Source: Thermomonas alba
GTDB lineage: Bacteria > Pseudomonadota > Gammaproteobacteria > Xanthomonadales > Xanthomonadaceae
DNA: 64,000 bases
Reading direction: 5' to 3'
Assembly (NCBI RefSeq): GCF_022419205.1
Contig: NZ_JAJOZU010000003.1
Span: 62,001-126,000, forward strand
The notes beneath the pieces are model-generated. The model saw nothing but the letters and a program-made list of their open reading frames with translations, had not been told where the DNA came from and ran no database searches. How positions within the stretch are numbered: the stretch's first letter is position 1; each line of letters starts with the position of its first letter. Position numbers and translations under genes: made by a program. Below are positions 20,412 to 33,336 of the stretch, piece after piece.

Positions 20412-21212
20412 TCAGTCCACCGGGAACGGGTGCGGTGCGGCGGCGTGGTCGTGGGCGGCAGCGTGGATCAGCTGTGCCGCACGTGCCTCCCCCAGGTAGC
20501 GGTGGATGCCGGCACGGGCCAGGTACAGCAGCGGGATCAGCGCCACTGCAGCCAGCAGCTTGTAGGTGTAGTTCAGGCTGGCCACCGCCAAAAACCGCGA
20601 CATCGGCCAGTGCGCCGGCCCCAGCACGAAGGCGATGTACAGCACCACGAAGCTGTCCACCAGCTGCGAGATCGCGGTGGAGCCGGTGGCGCGCAGCCAG
20701 GCGTGGCGCTCGCCGGTGCGGCGACGGATGTGGTGAAAGGTCTGGATGTCCACCAGCTGGCCGATCAGAAAGGCGGTCAGCGAGCCGACCGTGATCCACA
20801 TGCCCTGGCCGAAGATCGCGGAGAACGCGGCCTGGTAGTCCGGCACGCCCTGGCCCTGGGCGCTGCCCACCCACCAGCTGGCCGGCGCCAGCTGGATGGC
20901 GATGTAGGCGAACAGGAAGGCATACGCCACCAGCCCGGCCGCCAGGTAGCTGATCAGGCGCACCCCGCGCTTGCCGAAGTACTCGTTGACCGTGTCGGTC
21001 ATGATGAACACGATCGGCCAGATCACGGTGCCGGCAGTGAAGTCCAACGTGCCGCCCTCGCCCAGCAGCCGCCAATGCACCGGGGCGATCCCGAGGGTGC
21101 CTTCCAGCGAGAAGATCTTGACCCCGATGAACTCGGCCAGCACCGCGTTCACGCAGAAGAACGCGGCCAGCGCGATGAACAGCCGCACCGCGCGGTCGTC
21201 GAGCTGGCGCAT
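20412..21212 (-). CDS. Queuosine precursor transporter (YhhQ/VUT family)
   Basis: 266 residues, about six helices. [22 protein letters not shown] is the family signature, along with AEFIGVKIF near the start and [18 protein letters not shown] and [14 protein letters not shown] later. YhhQ imports preQ0/preQ1 for queuosine in tRNA. The window also carries queG (final step of queuosine synthesis), which agrees with queuosine use by the cell, though the genes are far apart. It starts three bases after the DUF502 gene, so the two are likely cotranscribed. Confidence 0.92.
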   Translation of the reverse strand: MRQLDDRAVRLFIALAAFFCVNAVLAEFIGVKIFSLEGTLGIAPVHWRLLGEGGTLDFTAGTVIWPIVFIMTDTVNEYFGKRGVRLISYLAAGLVAYAFLFAYIAIQLAPASWWVGSAQGQGVPDYQAAFSAIFGQGMWITVGSLTAFLIGQLVDIQTFHHIRRRTGERHAWLRATGSTAISQLVDSFVVLYIAFVLGPAHWPMSRFLAVASLNYTYKLLAAVALIPLLYLARAGIHRYLGEARAAQLIHAAAHDHAAAPHPFPVD

Positions 21213-21215
21213 GGG

Positions 21216-21884
21216 TCAGGGCGCCTGCCCGGGCGGGGTGAACGGGATGCTGTCCGGCGCCACCGCGCCGCCGCTGATGATGAAACTCATGGCCTGATCG
21301 ACCGTCCAGTCGGTCGGCGTGAGCTTTTCCACCGGCACGATCTCCAGATAGCCGGAGGTCGGGTTGGGCGTGGTCGGCACGTACACCGCCGCCAGCTCGC
21401 GGCCGCTGCCCTGCTCGCGCATGACCCGGGTGACGAAGCCGATCGACTTCATCTGGTTGTGCGGGAAGTCCACCAGCACCACCCGCTGGGTACCGTCCGG
21501 CTTGGTCTGCAGGATGTCCAGCAGCTTGCGCGCGCTGCCGTACACGGTGTTGGCCAGCGGAATACGGGCTACCAGCGCCTCCAGCCAGCGCAGCAGGCGC
21601 TGGCCCACCACCCGCCGCGCCAGCCAGCCGGCCAGCAGGATGAAGGCGACCGTAGCCACCAGCGCGATCGCATCTTGCACCCAGGCATCCACCAGCCAGC
21701 CGAAGGTATGCGGATTGCCGGAGGCGATCTCGCGCAGGGGCGGCTCCACCAGCGGTTTGCTGAGGCTGCCGAGCAGGCCGAATACGAACTTCAGCACGGC
21801 CCAGGTCAGCCAGAGCGGCAGCAGGGTGAGCAGGCCGGTCAGGAACAGGCGCTGCAGGCGTTGACCGATGGGGGGGCGCGACAT
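21216..21884 (-). CDS. DUF502 family membrane protein
   Basis: 222 residues with two strong N-terminal-half membrane helices ([24 protein letters not shown] and a second one before WLARRVVGQ). The C-terminal cytoplasmic part has [16 protein letters not shown] and [16 protein letters not shown], which are DUF502 signatures. Function unknown; plant relatives (LCV-like) are trafficking-associated. It is first in a two-gene unit with the queuosine precursor transporter. Confidence 0.9.
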   Translation of the reverse strand: MSRPPIGQRLQRLFLTGLLTLLPLWLTWAVLKFVFGLLGSLSKPLVEPPLREIASGNPHTFGWLVDAWVQDAIALVATVAFILLAGWLARRVVGQRLLRWLEALVARIPLANTVYGSARKLLDILQTKPDGTQRVVLVDFPHNQMKSIGFVTRVMREQGSGRELAAVYVPTTPNPTSGYLEIVPVEKLTPTDWTVDQAMSFIISGGAVAPDSIPFTPPGQAP

Positions 21885-21977
21885 GCGCGCAGTTTAGCGG
21901 CTTGCCGGCTCAAGTGTGGGGCCTGGGTGCCGATAACCCGGTGGCGTCCAGTCCTGGAAAATCTCGAGGAGAGCCTC

Positions 21978-24251
21978 ATGCCTGCCGTGCCGGAAGCCGC
22001 CCCGCTGCCATCCTCCGCCGCGCGCTCGCTGCCGCGCGAAGCGCTGCGCCAGCGCCCGGTCACCGGGCGCGAAGTGCCGTTTCGCGACGGGGAGCTGATC
22101 GTCTCGCGCACCGACCTGCGCGGCGTCATTACCTACGTCAACCCCTATTTCTGCGAGATCAGCGGCTATACCGAGGCCGAGCTGATCGGTCAGCCGCACA
22201 ACATCATCCGTCATCCGGACATGCCGCCGGAGGCCTTTGCCGACCTCTGGGCCTGCCTGAAGAAGGGGCGGCCGTGGGTGGGCATGGTCAAGAACCGCTG
22301 CAAGAATGGCGACCACTACTGGGTGCGCGCCCACGTCACCCCGATGCGCGACGCCGCAGGCGAGGTGACCGGCTACATGTCGGTGCGGCGCAAGGCCAGT
22401 CGCGAGCAGATCGCCCGCGCCGAGCGCGACTATGCCGCGCTCAAGGCGGGCCGGCTCCGGCACGCGGCGATTCGCAACGGCGAGCTGGTGCAGGTGCCGG
22501 TCTGGGAGCGCTGGAATCCGCTGTGGAAGCTGACCCTCACCACCCGCCTGTTCCTGCTGGCCCTGTTCGGGCCGGCGCTGGCGGCGCTGGCGCTGCTGGC
22601 GGGAGGGGGCGCGCTGGCGTGGTGGCTCATCGCGGCAGGCGCCGCCTTCATGGCCTACTCGGCGTGGTGGCTGGCGCGCGACCTGGTCGGCCGCACTGCG
22701 GCGGCGCGCGCGGCGCTGCGCGCGATCGCCGGCGATGATTTCAGCGGCGAGATCGACATTTCCCGCAGCGACGAGATCGGCCGCGTCCTGCAGGGCATCA
22801 AGGAGATGCAGATCCGGCAGGGCTTTCACATCCACGGCATGGCGCACGAGCGTGATCGCACCCAGCGGGTCGCCGAGGCGCTGGAGGCGGCGGCCGCCAG
22901 CGTGCTGGTCACCGATGCCGAAGGCACGGTGGTGTTCGCCAACCGCGCCCTGCGCGAGCGTTTCGCCGCGATCGCCCCGCAGCTGGCGACACTGCCGGGC
23001 TTTGCTTCCGGTGAAGTGATGGGCCGCGCGGTCAGCGAGTTCCATCCCGACCCGGCGCACTGGCAGCGCCTGCTGCCGACCCTGAAGCGCCCGCAGACCG
23101 AAACCCTCGTACTGGGGCCCTACACCTTCGATCTGACCATCACGCCCGTGCGTGACGAGGAGGGCCGCACGCTGGGCCATGTGTTCGAGTGGAAGGACCG
23201 CACCGCGGAGCTGGCGATCGAGCGCGAGGTCGCGCAGGTGGTGGAAGCGGCGGTGCGCGGCGAGCTGCACGGCCGCATCGCGGAGGAGGGCAAGCAAGGC
23301 TTCCAGCGCGATCTGGCGCGCAAGCTGAACGCGATGCTGGACGGCATCGCGCAGGCGGTGGAGGCAGTGGAGCAGGTGCTGCAGGCGTTGGCGGAGGGCG
23401 ACCTCACCCGCCAGGTGCAGCGGCAGCTGCAGGGCGCGTTCGGGCGCATGGCGGAGAGCGCCAACCAGACGGTGGCGCGACTGGGGGCGATGGTCGCCGA
23501 GATCCAGGACGCGGCGGCGTCCATCCAGGCGGCGGCCGGCGAAATCGCCTCGGGGAACTCCGACCTGTCGGCGCGCACCGAGCAGCAGGCGGCCGCGCTG
23601 GAGGAAACCGCCTCCTCGATGGAAGAGCTCACCTCCACCGTCAAACAGAATGCCGACAACGCGCAGCAGGCCGACCAACTGGCGCAGGGCGCGGCCGGCG
23701 TCGCCACCCAGGGCGGCCAGGTGGTCGAACAGGTAGTGAGCACCATGCAGGCCATCGAAACCTCCTCGCGCCGGATCGCGGACATCATCGGCGTGATCGA
23801 TGGCATCGCCTTCCAGACCAACATCCTGGCGCTGAACGCGGCGGTCGAGGCCGCACGCGCCGGCGAGCAGGGCCGCGGTTTTGCGGTGGTGGCCGCCGAG
23901 GTGCGCGCGCTCGCGCAGCGCAGCGCGGGCGCGGCCAAGGAGATCAAGCAGCTGATCGAGGATTCGGTGGGCAACGTGGCCGACGGCGCGCGCCTGGTGC
24001 ATCAGGCCGGCAGCACGATGCAGGAGGTCGTGGCCTCGGTGCGGCGGGTCAGCGAGATCATCGCCGAGATCGCCGCCGCCTCGCGCGAGCAGAGCAGCGG
24101 TATCGAGCAGGTCAACCAGGCCATCACCCAGATGGATGAGGGCACTCAGCAGAACGCCGCCCTGGTCGAGGAGGCCTCGGCGGCGGCGCAGACCCTGGCG
24201 CAGCAGGCCGATGGGCTGATGCAGCAGGTGGCGCGCTTCCGGCTGCGCTGA
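21978..24251 (+). CDS. Methyl-accepting chemotaxis protein with PAS domains (Aer-like)
   Basis: 757 residues. Order: N-terminal PAS (about 35-150, [20 protein letters not shown] and [16 protein letters not shown], as in aerotaxis receptor Aer), a hydrophobic hairpin with no periplasmic loop (about 185-235), HAMP (about 235-285), a second PAS-like segment (about 300-400), a second HAMP-like region, and the MA signalling domain with the conserved tip [20 protein letters not shown]. It probably senses redox or oxygen from inside the cell. ATG 21978 is supported by GAGGAGAG. No che genes are adjacent. Whether the first PAS binds FAD cannot be told from sequence. Confidence 0.92.
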   Translation: MPAVPEAAPLPSSAARSLPREALRQRPVTGREVPFRDGELIVSRTDLRGVITYVNPYFCEISGYTEAELIGQPHNIIRHPDMPPEAFADLWACLKKGRPWVGMVKNRCKNGDHYWVRAHVTPMRDAAGEVTGYMSVRRKASREQIARAERDYAALKAGRLRHAAIRNGELVQVPVWERWNPLWKLTLTTRLFLLALFGPALAALALLAGGGALAWWLIAAGAAFMAYSAWWLARDLVGRTAAARAALRAIAGDDFSGEIDISRSDEIGRVLQGIKEMQIRQGFHIHGMAHERDRTQRVAEALEAAAASVLVTDAEGTVVFANRALRERFAAIAPQLATLPGFASGEVMGRAVSEFHPDPAHWQRLLPTLKRPQTETLVLGPYTFDLTITPVRDEEGRTLGHVFEWKDRTAELAIEREVAQVVEAAVRGELHGRIAEEGKQGFQRDLARKLNAMLDGIAQAVEAVEQVLQALAEGDLTRQVQRQLQGAFGRMAESANQTVARLGAMVAEIQDAAASIQAAAGEIASGNSDLSARTEQQAAALEETASSMEELTSTVKQNADNAQQADQLAQGAAGVATQGGQVVEQVVSTMQAIETSSRRIADIIGVIDGIAFQTNILALNAAVEAARAGEQGRGFAVVAAEVRALAQRSAGAAKEIKQLIEDSVGNVADGARLVHQAGSTMQEVVASVRRVSEIIAEIAAASREQSSGIEQVNQAITQMDEGTQQNAALVEEASAAAQTLAQQADGLMQQVARFRLR

Positions 24252-24257
24252 GCGACG

Positions 24258-26273
24258 TCAGCGGCTGCGCACCAGACGGATGCCGACGTCGTCATAGCCG
24301 CGGCTGGCGTCCAGCGGCTGCGGCTTGCCGCTGACCATGCGCTGGCTGCAGGCGTGATCGGCGCATAGCGAAACCCAGCTGGCCGGGGTCGTGGGCTGGC
24401 CCTGCAGTTCGCCCGCGCTCGGCAGGCGGTAGCGGTGCCCGTCCTGCGATCCTAGCCAGGCGGCGTAGGCCAGCGCGTCGGCGGCAGAGACGCAGGCCAC
24501 CGGCCGGCGCTCGCCGCCGAGCAGATTGTCCCAGCGCAGCTTGCGGCCGAGGAAGCCGCGCCCGCATTCGGCGGCCTCGCGTCCGGTGGCGCGGGCGAAG
24601 CGAGCGTAATCGGCGCGGCTGACGGTGATCAGTTCGGTTTCGCCCGTCGTTTCCTGCGCAGGCGCGGCCGCGGCGGCCGTGTTGCGCTCGTCCTCCGCAT
24701 TGCGGTCGTTGCCGGCCAGCGCCCGCAGCCGGGTCTGCAGGCTGCGCGCCCGCGCCGGCTCCAGCTGCAGCCAGGGCGTGGCGGCGGCGTACAGGCGGCT
24801 GGCCTCGCCGCGGGTGGCGGGTTTGGCCAGCAGCAGAGTGATGCGATCGTCCAGCGCCGCGCCCATGCGCTGCTGCAGCTTGGCAACCGCCTCGCCGGTG
24901 CCGCCGCGGCGCTTGTCGAGGGTCACCGCGCGTTGGTAGGCGAGCCTGGCGGTGGCGACATCGCCCTGTCGCAGCGCGCGTTCGGCGTTCAGGCTCAGCG
25001 CATCGAACAGCAGCGCGGTCAGCCGCAGGGTTTCCGGATCGGTGGGCGAGATCAGCCAAGCGCCTTCCAGGCTGGACCAGGCATTGGCATTGGCCGGGGC
25101 CAGCAGCTGGCCGGCGCGCAGTTGCTGCTCGGCGTTGGCCAGCACGGCGCGCAGCCCCAGCGCCTGCGCGTCCTCTGTCGGCGCGGTCGCCGTCGCGGCG
25201 GGCGCTGCGGCGGCAGGCGCAGCGGCGGGCGTGGCGCTCGCGGGCGGCGCTTGCACTGGGGTGGCGGAGGCGGCCGCAGGCGCGGGCGCTGGCGGCGGCG
25301 CGTACCGCAGATAGGCGGCATAGCCCAGCGCCGCCAGTCCGGCGGCTGCCGCGCCCGCCAGGACGGGCAGGCGCCAGCGCGCGCGCGCGGGCGCGCTGTC
25401 AGCCGTATGCGCGACCTCGGGCGGGAGTTCGACCACGCCGAAGGCCTTGCCAGCGCGGCGTTCCAGCTCCTCCAGCGCCGCCAGCATTTCGTGCGCGCTG
25501 GCAAAGCGGTCGCCTGGCTGCTTGGCCATCGCGCGGTCGATGAAGCCCTGCCAGTGGCGGAGCGGGGACGGCAGGCGCGGCACCGGTTCCTGTACGTGCT
25601 TGAGGGCCATGGTGAGGGCGTCGCCGGCGGCGTAGGGCAGGCGCCCGACCAGCATTTCCCAGGTCAGCACGCCGATGCTGTAGATATCGGCGCGGCGGTC
25701 CACGTCCTGCCCGCGCGCCTGTTCCGGCGGCATGTAGGCGGTGCTGCCGACGGCCAGCCCGGCGGTGGTCAGGCGCGGGTTACTGCCGCGCCGCAGGGCG
25801 ATGCCGAAATCCGCCAGCAGCGGGCGGTCGCTGTCGTCGAACAGCACGTTCTCGGCCTTGACGTCGCGATGCACCACCCCACGCACGTGCGCGTAATCCA
25901 GCGCCTGCAGCAGGCTGCGCAGGATCGACGCCACCTTGGGCTGATCGCCGGCCAGCCTGCGCTGCCCCAGATGCCCGTGCGAGAGATAGGGCATCGCATA
26001 GAACGGCAGGCCGTCGCGGGTGCGGCCGACCTCGTAGATGCCGACGATGTTGGGATGCTCCAGCCGCGCGATGATGCGCGCCTCGTTCTCGAAGCGCGCG
26101 CGGCTGACCTCGTCGGTCAGCACCTCGGCCAGCATCACCTTCAGCGCTACCTTGCGCTCCAGCGAGCGTTGCTCGGCCAGGTACACGGTGGACATGCCGC
26201 CGTGGCCGATCACCCGCAGGATGCGGTAGCCGTCGATTTCCGGAAACCCCTTCTCCGTCACGCCGTTCCTCAT
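24258..26273 (-). CDS. Serine/threonine protein kinase with C-terminal FGE/SUMF1-like domain
   Basis: 671 residues. The Hanks-type kinase (about 16-275) has GHGGMSTVYLA, the ATP-binding Lys45 in VALKVM, the catalytic loop VVHRDVKAEN, LADFGIAL and APE-like MPPEQARG, so it looks active. One membrane helix (about 305-330) follows, then an Ala/Pro linker, a helical TPR-like region, and a C-terminal segment (from about 560) with RPVACVSAADALAYAAWLG and YRLPSAGELQ, a formylglycine-generating-enzyme-like fold used as a binding domain. Two cysteines (LCADHACSQ) are not in an obvious catalytic pair. ATG 26273 is used; GTG 26261 with GAGGAA before it is a good alternative. Confidence 0.9.
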   Translation of the reverse strand: MRNGVTEKGFPEIDGYRILRVIGHGGMSTVYLAEQRSLERKVALKVMLAEVLTDEVSRARFENEARIIARLEHPNIVGIYEVGRTRDGLPFYAMPYLSHGHLGQRRLAGDQPKVASILRSLLQALDYAHVRGVVHRDVKAENVLFDDSDRPLLADFGIALRRGSNPRLTTAGLAVGSTAYMPPEQARGQDVDRRADIYSIGVLTWEMLVGRLPYAAGDALTMALKHVQEPVPRLPSPLRHWQGFIDRAMAKQPGDRFASAHEMLAALEELERRAGKAFGVVELPPEVAHTADSAPARARWRLPVLAGAAAAGLAALGYAAYLRYAPPPAPAPAAASATPVQAPPASATPAAAPAAAAPAATATAPTEDAQALGLRAVLANAEQQLRAGQLLAPANANAWSSLEGAWLISPTDPETLRLTALLFDALSLNAERALRQGDVATARLAYQRAVTLDKRRGGTGEAVAKLQQRMGAALDDRITLLLAKPATRGEASRLYAAATPWLQLEPARARSLQTRLRALAGNDRNAEDERNTAAAAAPAQETTGETELITVSRADYARFARATGREAAECGRGFLGRKLRWDNLLGGERRPVACVSAADALAYAAWLGSQDGHRYRLPSAGELQGQPTTPASWVSLCADHACSQRMVSGKPQPLDASRGYDDVGIRLVRSR

Positions 26274-26355
26274 CGCATTTGACCCCTGCGGTGAGGATAC
26301 GACGATCGCGAGGGCGCTTGGAATGCGGTTGGAATGCGGTTGGAATCGCGGGGCG

Positions 26356-26805
26356 TCAGCGTCCAGGCTTGCGGCGAACGTACAGCTGCTTGCGCACCCG
26401 TGCGACCAGCTGGCCGTCGCGGTCGCGGATGTCGTTCTCGAACCAGCGCAGCACCTTGCCGCCGGAGGCCGCCTCGGCGCGCAGTGTCGCCAGCACGCTC
26501 GCATCCAGATGGAACTCGGTATGCACGGTGCCGCGCCCGGGGCGGACGAACTCGATCTCGCCGGCCTTGTCCCAGACCAGGTGCTCGCGCCCGAGGTGGT
26601 GCAGCACCAGCAGCATCCAGAACGGGTCGGTCATCGCGAACAGGCTGCCGCCGAAGTGGGTGCCGACATAGTTGCGGTTCCACGGGCGCATGCGCAGCTC
26701 CACCCGCGCATGCCGGTAGTCGGACGACAGCGCGGTGACGTGGATGCCGGCGAACAGGAACGGCGGCCACAGGTTCAGCCCGTGGCGCAGGACGCCTGCG
26801 CGCAT
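26356..26805 (-). CDS. DUF4442 hotdog-fold thioesterase-like protein
   Basis: 149 residues. The pattern NRNYVGTHFGGSLFAMTDPFWMLL is that of DUF4442/PaaI-like hotdog proteins, with GTHFGGSLFAMTD at the position of the active-site helix. Substrate unknown; a thioesterase on acyl-CoA is plausible but unproven. It begins three bases after the thioredoxin gene and is likely cotranscribed with it. Confidence 0.85.
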   Translation of the reverse strand: MRAGVLRHGLNLWPPFLFAGIHVTALSSDYRHARVELRMRPWNRNYVGTHFGGSLFAMTDPFWMLLVLHHLGREHLVWDKAGEIEFVRPGRGTVHTEFHLDASVLATLRAEAASGGKVLRWFENDIRDRDGQLVARVRKQLYVRRKPGR

Positions 26806-26808
26806 GGC

Positions 26809-27678
26809 TCAGGCCAGCAGCAGGGCCGACATCTGGCGCCGGTAGCGGCCGACCAGGTCCTCGTCGTCGAGGATGCGGAAGGCGTCGATCAGGCTCCTGC
26901 GCGCGAGGCCCTCGTCGAAGTGGCGGTCGCGGCGCAGCATCTCCATGAACTGGGTCAGGCCGCCTTCGGCATCGCCTTCCAGCAGCCGGTGCACGCCGAG
27001 CAGGTGGCGCGCGCGCAGGTCGTCCGGATTGGCGGCGATCGCCGCCTCCAGCACGCTGGCCGGCGGCGCGTCCTTGAGCAGGGCGGCAAAGCCCAGGCGG
27101 GCGCGCGCCTTGACCGCGCGATCATCGGTGGCGAGGTTGGCGGGCAGGGCGTCCAGCAGCTGCTCGGCCTCGGCGACGGCGCCGGTCTGCAGCAGCGCCA
27201 GCGCCAGGTCGAGCTTGAGCCCGGCATCGTCGGGAGCGTTGGCGATCGCCTTGCGCAGGCGCATCACCTCCGCATGCGGGTCCAGCGGAGCGGCGCTGGC
27301 TGCGGCGTCCTCCGCGGGGGGTGCGGCCGGCTCGATCCCGTGGTGCTTGAGGAACTCACGCAGCTGGCCTTCAGGCAGCGCGCCCGGGAAGCCGTCCACC
27401 AGCTGCCCACCCTTCACCAGCATGACCGTGGGCACCGAGCGGATCTGGAACGCGGCGGCCAGCTCCTGCTCCTTGTCCACGTCCACCTTGGCCAGCACGA
27501 ACGCGCCGTGGTACTCGGCGGCCAGCTTCTCGAGGATCGGCCCCAGGGCCTTGCACGGCCCGCACCAGGTCGCCCAGAAATCGACCAGCACGGGCGTCTG
27601 CAGCGACTTGCGGATCACCGCCTCCTCGAAGTTGGCGGCGGTGGCATCGAATACGTGGGGTTTGGTGGCGTCGGTCAT
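26809..27678 (-). CDS. cnoX: Thioredoxin-TPR protein, CnoX/YbbN-like
   Basis: 289 residues: a thioredoxin domain (about 8-115) with active site WCGPCK and cis-Pro in RSVPTVMLVKGG, then a TPR-like helical half (about 135-289). This is the layout of CnoX (YbbN), a chaperone-linked thioredoxin. The intact CxxC differs from E. coli CnoX, which has lost one cysteine, so this copy may be a genuine oxidoreductase as well. A thioredoxin paralogue is the alternative reading. It heads a two-gene unit with the DUF4442 gene. Confidence 0.87.
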   Translation of the reverse strand: MTDATKPHVFDATAANFEEAVIRKSLQTPVLVDFWATWCGPCKALGPILEKLAAEYHGAFVLAKVDVDKEQELAAAFQIRSVPTVMLVKGGQLVDGFPGALPEGQLREFLKHHGIEPAAPPAEDAAASAAPLDPHAEVMRLRKAIANAPDDAGLKLDLALALLQTGAVAEAEQLLDALPANLATDDRAVKARARLGFAALLKDAPPASVLEAAIAANPDDLRARHLLGVHRLLEGDAEGGLTQFMEMLRRDRHFDEGLARRSLIDAFRILDDEDLVGRYRRQMSALLLA

Positions 27679-27718
27679 GGCAGGGGAAAGGGGAAGAGAT
27701 GCGCTTTAAGATGGGGGC

Positions 27719-28309
27719 ATGAGGGCTTCATTCAAGCACGCCGCGGTCTGGCTGGCGCTGGTGTCGTTCGCGCTCGCGCTGCTGCTGGCGGCGACCGGCG
27801 TGCCCGAGTATTCGCACCGAATCCATCCCGTGGCGCTGCGCGGCGCCAGCGGGTTGCCGGGGGCGGGGGTGTTCAACGCGGGCGCCTTCGTGCTGCCCGG
27901 GGTGATGCTGGCGCTGGCGGCGCAAGGGCTGCGGCCGGCGCTGGCGCAGGCTGGCTGGGCGGCGCGGATCGGGCTGACCCTGGTGCAGGGATCGGCGCTG
28001 GCGTTCGCCGCGCAGGGGCTGCTGCCGCTGGACATGCGCACGCTGGATGCGCTGGCCAACCGGCTGCACGCGCTGGCGTGGATGCTGTGGTGGATCGCGT
28101 TCGCGCCGGGGGCGCTGCTGCTGGCGCTGGCCGCCGCGGGCGGGCGCGGGTTCGCCGTCGCCGGGGCGGTGGCAGCGCTGCTGGTGCCGTGGCTGGCGGT
28201 GCTGGCGCCGATCGGGGCCTGGGTGGGGCCGGCGCAGCGGCTGGCGTTCCTGGCCTGGTTCGGCTGGTGGCTGCTGGCGGCGCGCGCGTTCAGCCGTAGC
28301 GCAGCTTGA
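27719..28309 (+). CDS. DUF998-like membrane protein
   Basis: 196 residues, six hydrophobic helices. YSHRIHPVALRGASGLPGAGVFNAG and the helix pattern recall DUF998 proteins; no function is known. The 3' end overlaps the convergent SemiSWEET gene by 20 bases, so the last residues (RAFSRSAA) share DNA with the SemiSWEET C-terminus. The start is 40 bases from the divergent thioredoxin gene, so the two promoters must be compact. Confidence 0.75.
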   Translation: MRASFKHAAVWLALVSFALALLLAATGVPEYSHRIHPVALRGASGLPGAGVFNAGAFVLPGVMLALAAQGLRPALAQAGWAARIGLTLVQGSALAFAAQGLLPLDMRTLDALANRLHALAWMLWWIAFAPGALLLALAAAGGRGFAVAGAVAALLVPWLAVLAPIGAWVGPAQRLAFLAWFGWWLLAARAFSRSAA

Positions 28310-28544
28310 GGATCAGGATCGTCGCCGCCAGCGCGAACGTCACCAGGTTGGAGACGATCATCGGCCACGAGTGCAGGAACAGCCCGTAGCCGAACCAGCA
28401 GGCCACGCCGAAGGTGAACACCACGTACATCCACAGCGAGATGCCGTGGGTCTCGCGGGTGCGGATGGTCTTGACCGCCTGCGGCACGAACGAGAGCGTG
28501 GTGCAGCTGGCGGCCACGTAGCCCAGCCATTCCAGGTTCGTCAT
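28290..28544 (-). CDS. SemiSWEET sugar transporter
   Basis: 84 residues, three helices: one half of a SWEET fold that dimerises to form a sugar channel. The PQ-loop-type motif LSFVPQAVKTIRTRETHGIS is clear. Substrates of bacterial SemiSWEETs are sugars such as sucrose or glucose, or unknown. It overlaps the upstream amidohydrolase gene by ATGA, so the two are coupled, and its 3' end overlaps DUF998 on the opposite strand. Confidence 0.92.
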   Translation of the reverse strand: MTNLEWLGYVAASCTTLSFVPQAVKTIRTRETHGISLWMYVVFTFGVACWFGYGLFLHSWPMIVSNLVTFALAATILILKLRYG

Positions 28545-29845
28545 GGCGCCACCGGATGGCCGTCGCGGCGGTACACGGTGCCGCCCTTCATCACGAACTC
28601 GACTGCCTGCATGCGGGTGATGTCGGCCAACGGGTCGCCCTTGACCGCGACCACGTCGGCGTACTTGCCCGGCTCCAGCGCGCCGAGGTCTTGGCTGCGA
28701 CCGAGCAGCTCGGCGGCGTTGCGGGTGGCGGCCTGCAGCGCGTAGGCGGCGGGGATGCCGGCCTCCACCATGTACTTGAACTCCTGCGCGTTCTGTCCGT
28801 GCGGATAGACCGCCGCGTCGGTGCCGAAGGCGATCCGCACGCCGGCGCGGTAAGCCTTGCCGGCGGTGGCCTGGATGCGCGGGCCGACCAGCCGGGCCTT
28901 GGCCGCCACCTGCGGCGGGTAGTAGCCGGGCGTCTCGGCCTTCTCCTGCACGTACTTGCCGGCGGTGATGGTGGGCACGTACCAGGTGCCGCGCTGCTTC
29001 ATCAGCTGCATGTCGGCCTCGTCCATGAAGGTGCCGTGCTCGATCGAATCGACCCCGCCCAGCACCGCGCGGCGGATCGCTTCGGTGCCGTGCGCGTGCG
29101 CGGCCACGGTGAAGCCGTAGTCGTGCGCGGCGGCGACCACGGCCTTGATTTCCTCCAGCGTCATCTGCGGGTTGTCGGCGCTGGCGCTCTCGTCCAGCAC
29201 CCCACCCGAGGGCATGATCTTGATCAGGTCGGCGCCGTCCTTGTAATGCTGGCGCACGGCTTTCCAGGCGTCGTCCACGCCGTTGATGATGCCCTGCTTC
29301 GGGCCAGGGTCGCCTTGCAGGTCCTTACGGTAGCCGTCGGTATCGTCGGCATGGCCGCCGGTGCTGCCGATCGCGGTTCCCGCGGTGAAGATGCGCGGGC
29401 CGGGTACGACGCCGGCCTCGATTGCGTTGCGCAGCGCGATCGATTCGCCATCGCCGTCGCCGAGGTTGCGCACGCTGGTGAAGCCGGCCTGCAGGGTGCG
29501 TGCGGCGTACACGGTGGAGCGGATCGCGTAGTCGGCGGTGTTCCAGCGAAACTGGTCGCTGTAGCTGGTCGGGCTGGTCTGGCTGGTCAGGTGGGTATGG
29601 GCGTCGATCAGCCCGGGCAGGCAGGTCAGGGCAGAGAGGTCGATCAGGTCGCCGCGTTCTGCCGTGGTTGGCTGGCCCGGGTGGACGGCCGCGATGCGAT
29701 CGCCCTGGACCACCACGGTATGCGGGCCGAGGAGGGCCCCGCTGCGGCTGTCGAACAGGCGGCCGCAGACGATCACGGCATCGGCCGCGAGGGCGGGCGC
29801 GGCGGCAGCCAGCAGGCCGGCGGCGAGCAGAAGGCGGTGGCGCAT
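28541..29845 (-). CDS. Secreted amidohydrolase family protein
   Basis: 434 residues with a signal peptide (RLLLAAGLLAAAAPALAAD). The metal-binding opening HTHLT follows LPGLIDA near residue 80; VAAHAHGTEAIRRAV and SIEHGTFMDEADM give later His ligands, and AFGTDAAVYPHG gives the catalytic Asp. This is the imidazolonepropionase/Xaa-Pro dipeptidase-like branch (as in the prolidase-type amidohydrolases of xanthomonads). Substrate may be a peptide or cyclic amide. The small SemiSWEET gene overlaps its stop. Confidence 0.9.
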   Translation of the reverse strand: MRHRLLLAAGLLAAAAPALAADAVIVCGRLFDSRSGALLGPHTVVVQGDRIAAVHPGQPTTAERGDLIDLSALTCLPGLIDAHTHLTSQTSPTSYSDQFRWNTADYAIRSTVYAARTLQAGFTSVRNLGDGDGESIALRNAIEAGVVPGPRIFTAGTAIGSTGGHADDTDGYRKDLQGDPGPKQGIINGVDDAWKAVRQHYKDGADLIKIMPSGGVLDESASADNPQMTLEEIKAVVAAAHDYGFTVAAHAHGTEAIRRAVLGGVDSIEHGTFMDEADMQLMKQRGTWYVPTITAGKYVQEKAETPGYYPPQVAAKARLVGPRIQATAGKAYRAGVRIAFGTDAAVYPHGQNAQEFKYMVEAGIPAAYALQAATRNAAELLGRSQDLGALEPGKYADVVAVKGDPLADITRMQAVEFVMKGGTVYRRDGHPVAP

Positions 29846-29877
29846 GTCGGGACTCCGCGGTGAGGTGAGAGAGGTGA

Positions 29878-32688
<2,811 letters not shown>

Positions 32689-32801
32689 GCGTGATGGCGC
32701 TAACGCGCGTTGCCGGCCGTGCCTGGCTTGGGTCTGTCTCATCTCCCCAATGCAGGGAGAGGGCGCCGACACCCTGGTCGTTTTCGCCTAGACTGCCCCG
32801 C

Positions 32802-33314
32802 ATGAACGCCCGCCTCGCCATCCTCGTGCTGTCCGCCGCCGCGCTGCTGTCTGGCTGCGGCTTTCATCTGCGTCACGCGGTCAACTTGCCGGCCAACCTC
32901 GGGCCGGTGCGAGTGATCAGCGCCGATCCCTACAGTCCGCTGGGCGACCTGCTGGCCGACGGCCTGCGCCGCGCCGGCGCGCAGCCGGCCACGCCCGACG
33001 TCAGCGAGGGCGTGGCCACGCTGCAGGTGATTTCGGAAAACTGGGCGGATACCCCGATCAGCAACGACCAGTCCGGGCGTGCGCTGGAATATCTGCTGCG
33101 CTATGCGGTGGTGTTCAGCCTGCGCCGCGCCGATGGCAGCGTGGCGGTGCCGCAGCAGTCGGTAGAGCTCTCGCGCGACTACCTGGCACCCGCGGCGGGC
33201 TCGATCGGCAAGGCCAGCGAGCGCGAGCTGCTGGTGCGCGAGCTGCAGCGGGACATGGCGGCTTCGATCCTGCGCCGGGTGGATGCCGCCTCCGCGCCTG
33301 CCGGCGCGCATTGA
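32802..33314 (+). CDS. lptE: LPS-assembly lipoprotein LptE
   Basis: 170 residues. The lipobox LSGC with lipidated Cys19 follows a short signal; CGFHLRHAVNLP is the typical LptE N-terminus. LptE plugs and helps fold LptD, the outer-membrane LPS translocon. The position after leuS and before holA is the standard gammaproteobacterial order. A 113-base gap after leuS has no clear terminator. Confidence 0.95.
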   Translation: MNARLAILVLSAAALLSGCGFHLRHAVNLPANLGPVRVISADPYSPLGDLLADGLRRAGAQPATPDVSEGVATLQVISENWADTPISNDQSGRALEYLLRYAVVFSLRRADGSVAVPQQSVELSRDYLAPAAGSIGKASERELLVRELQRDMAASILRRVDAASAPAGAH

Positions 33315-33336
33315 GAAGCAAGGCGCGGGCGCCGCG

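Noticed and set aside
19974-21977. Open frame on the plus strand across dxs, the queuosine transporter and DUF502, running into the chemotaxis receptor
   Set aside because: It is antisense to three recognised genes and has no domains; the receptor starts at 21978 with its own ribosome site.
21894-24002. Minus-strand frame across the chemotaxis receptor
   Set aside because: Reverse reading of a conserved gene; composition is His- and Arg-rich with no domains.
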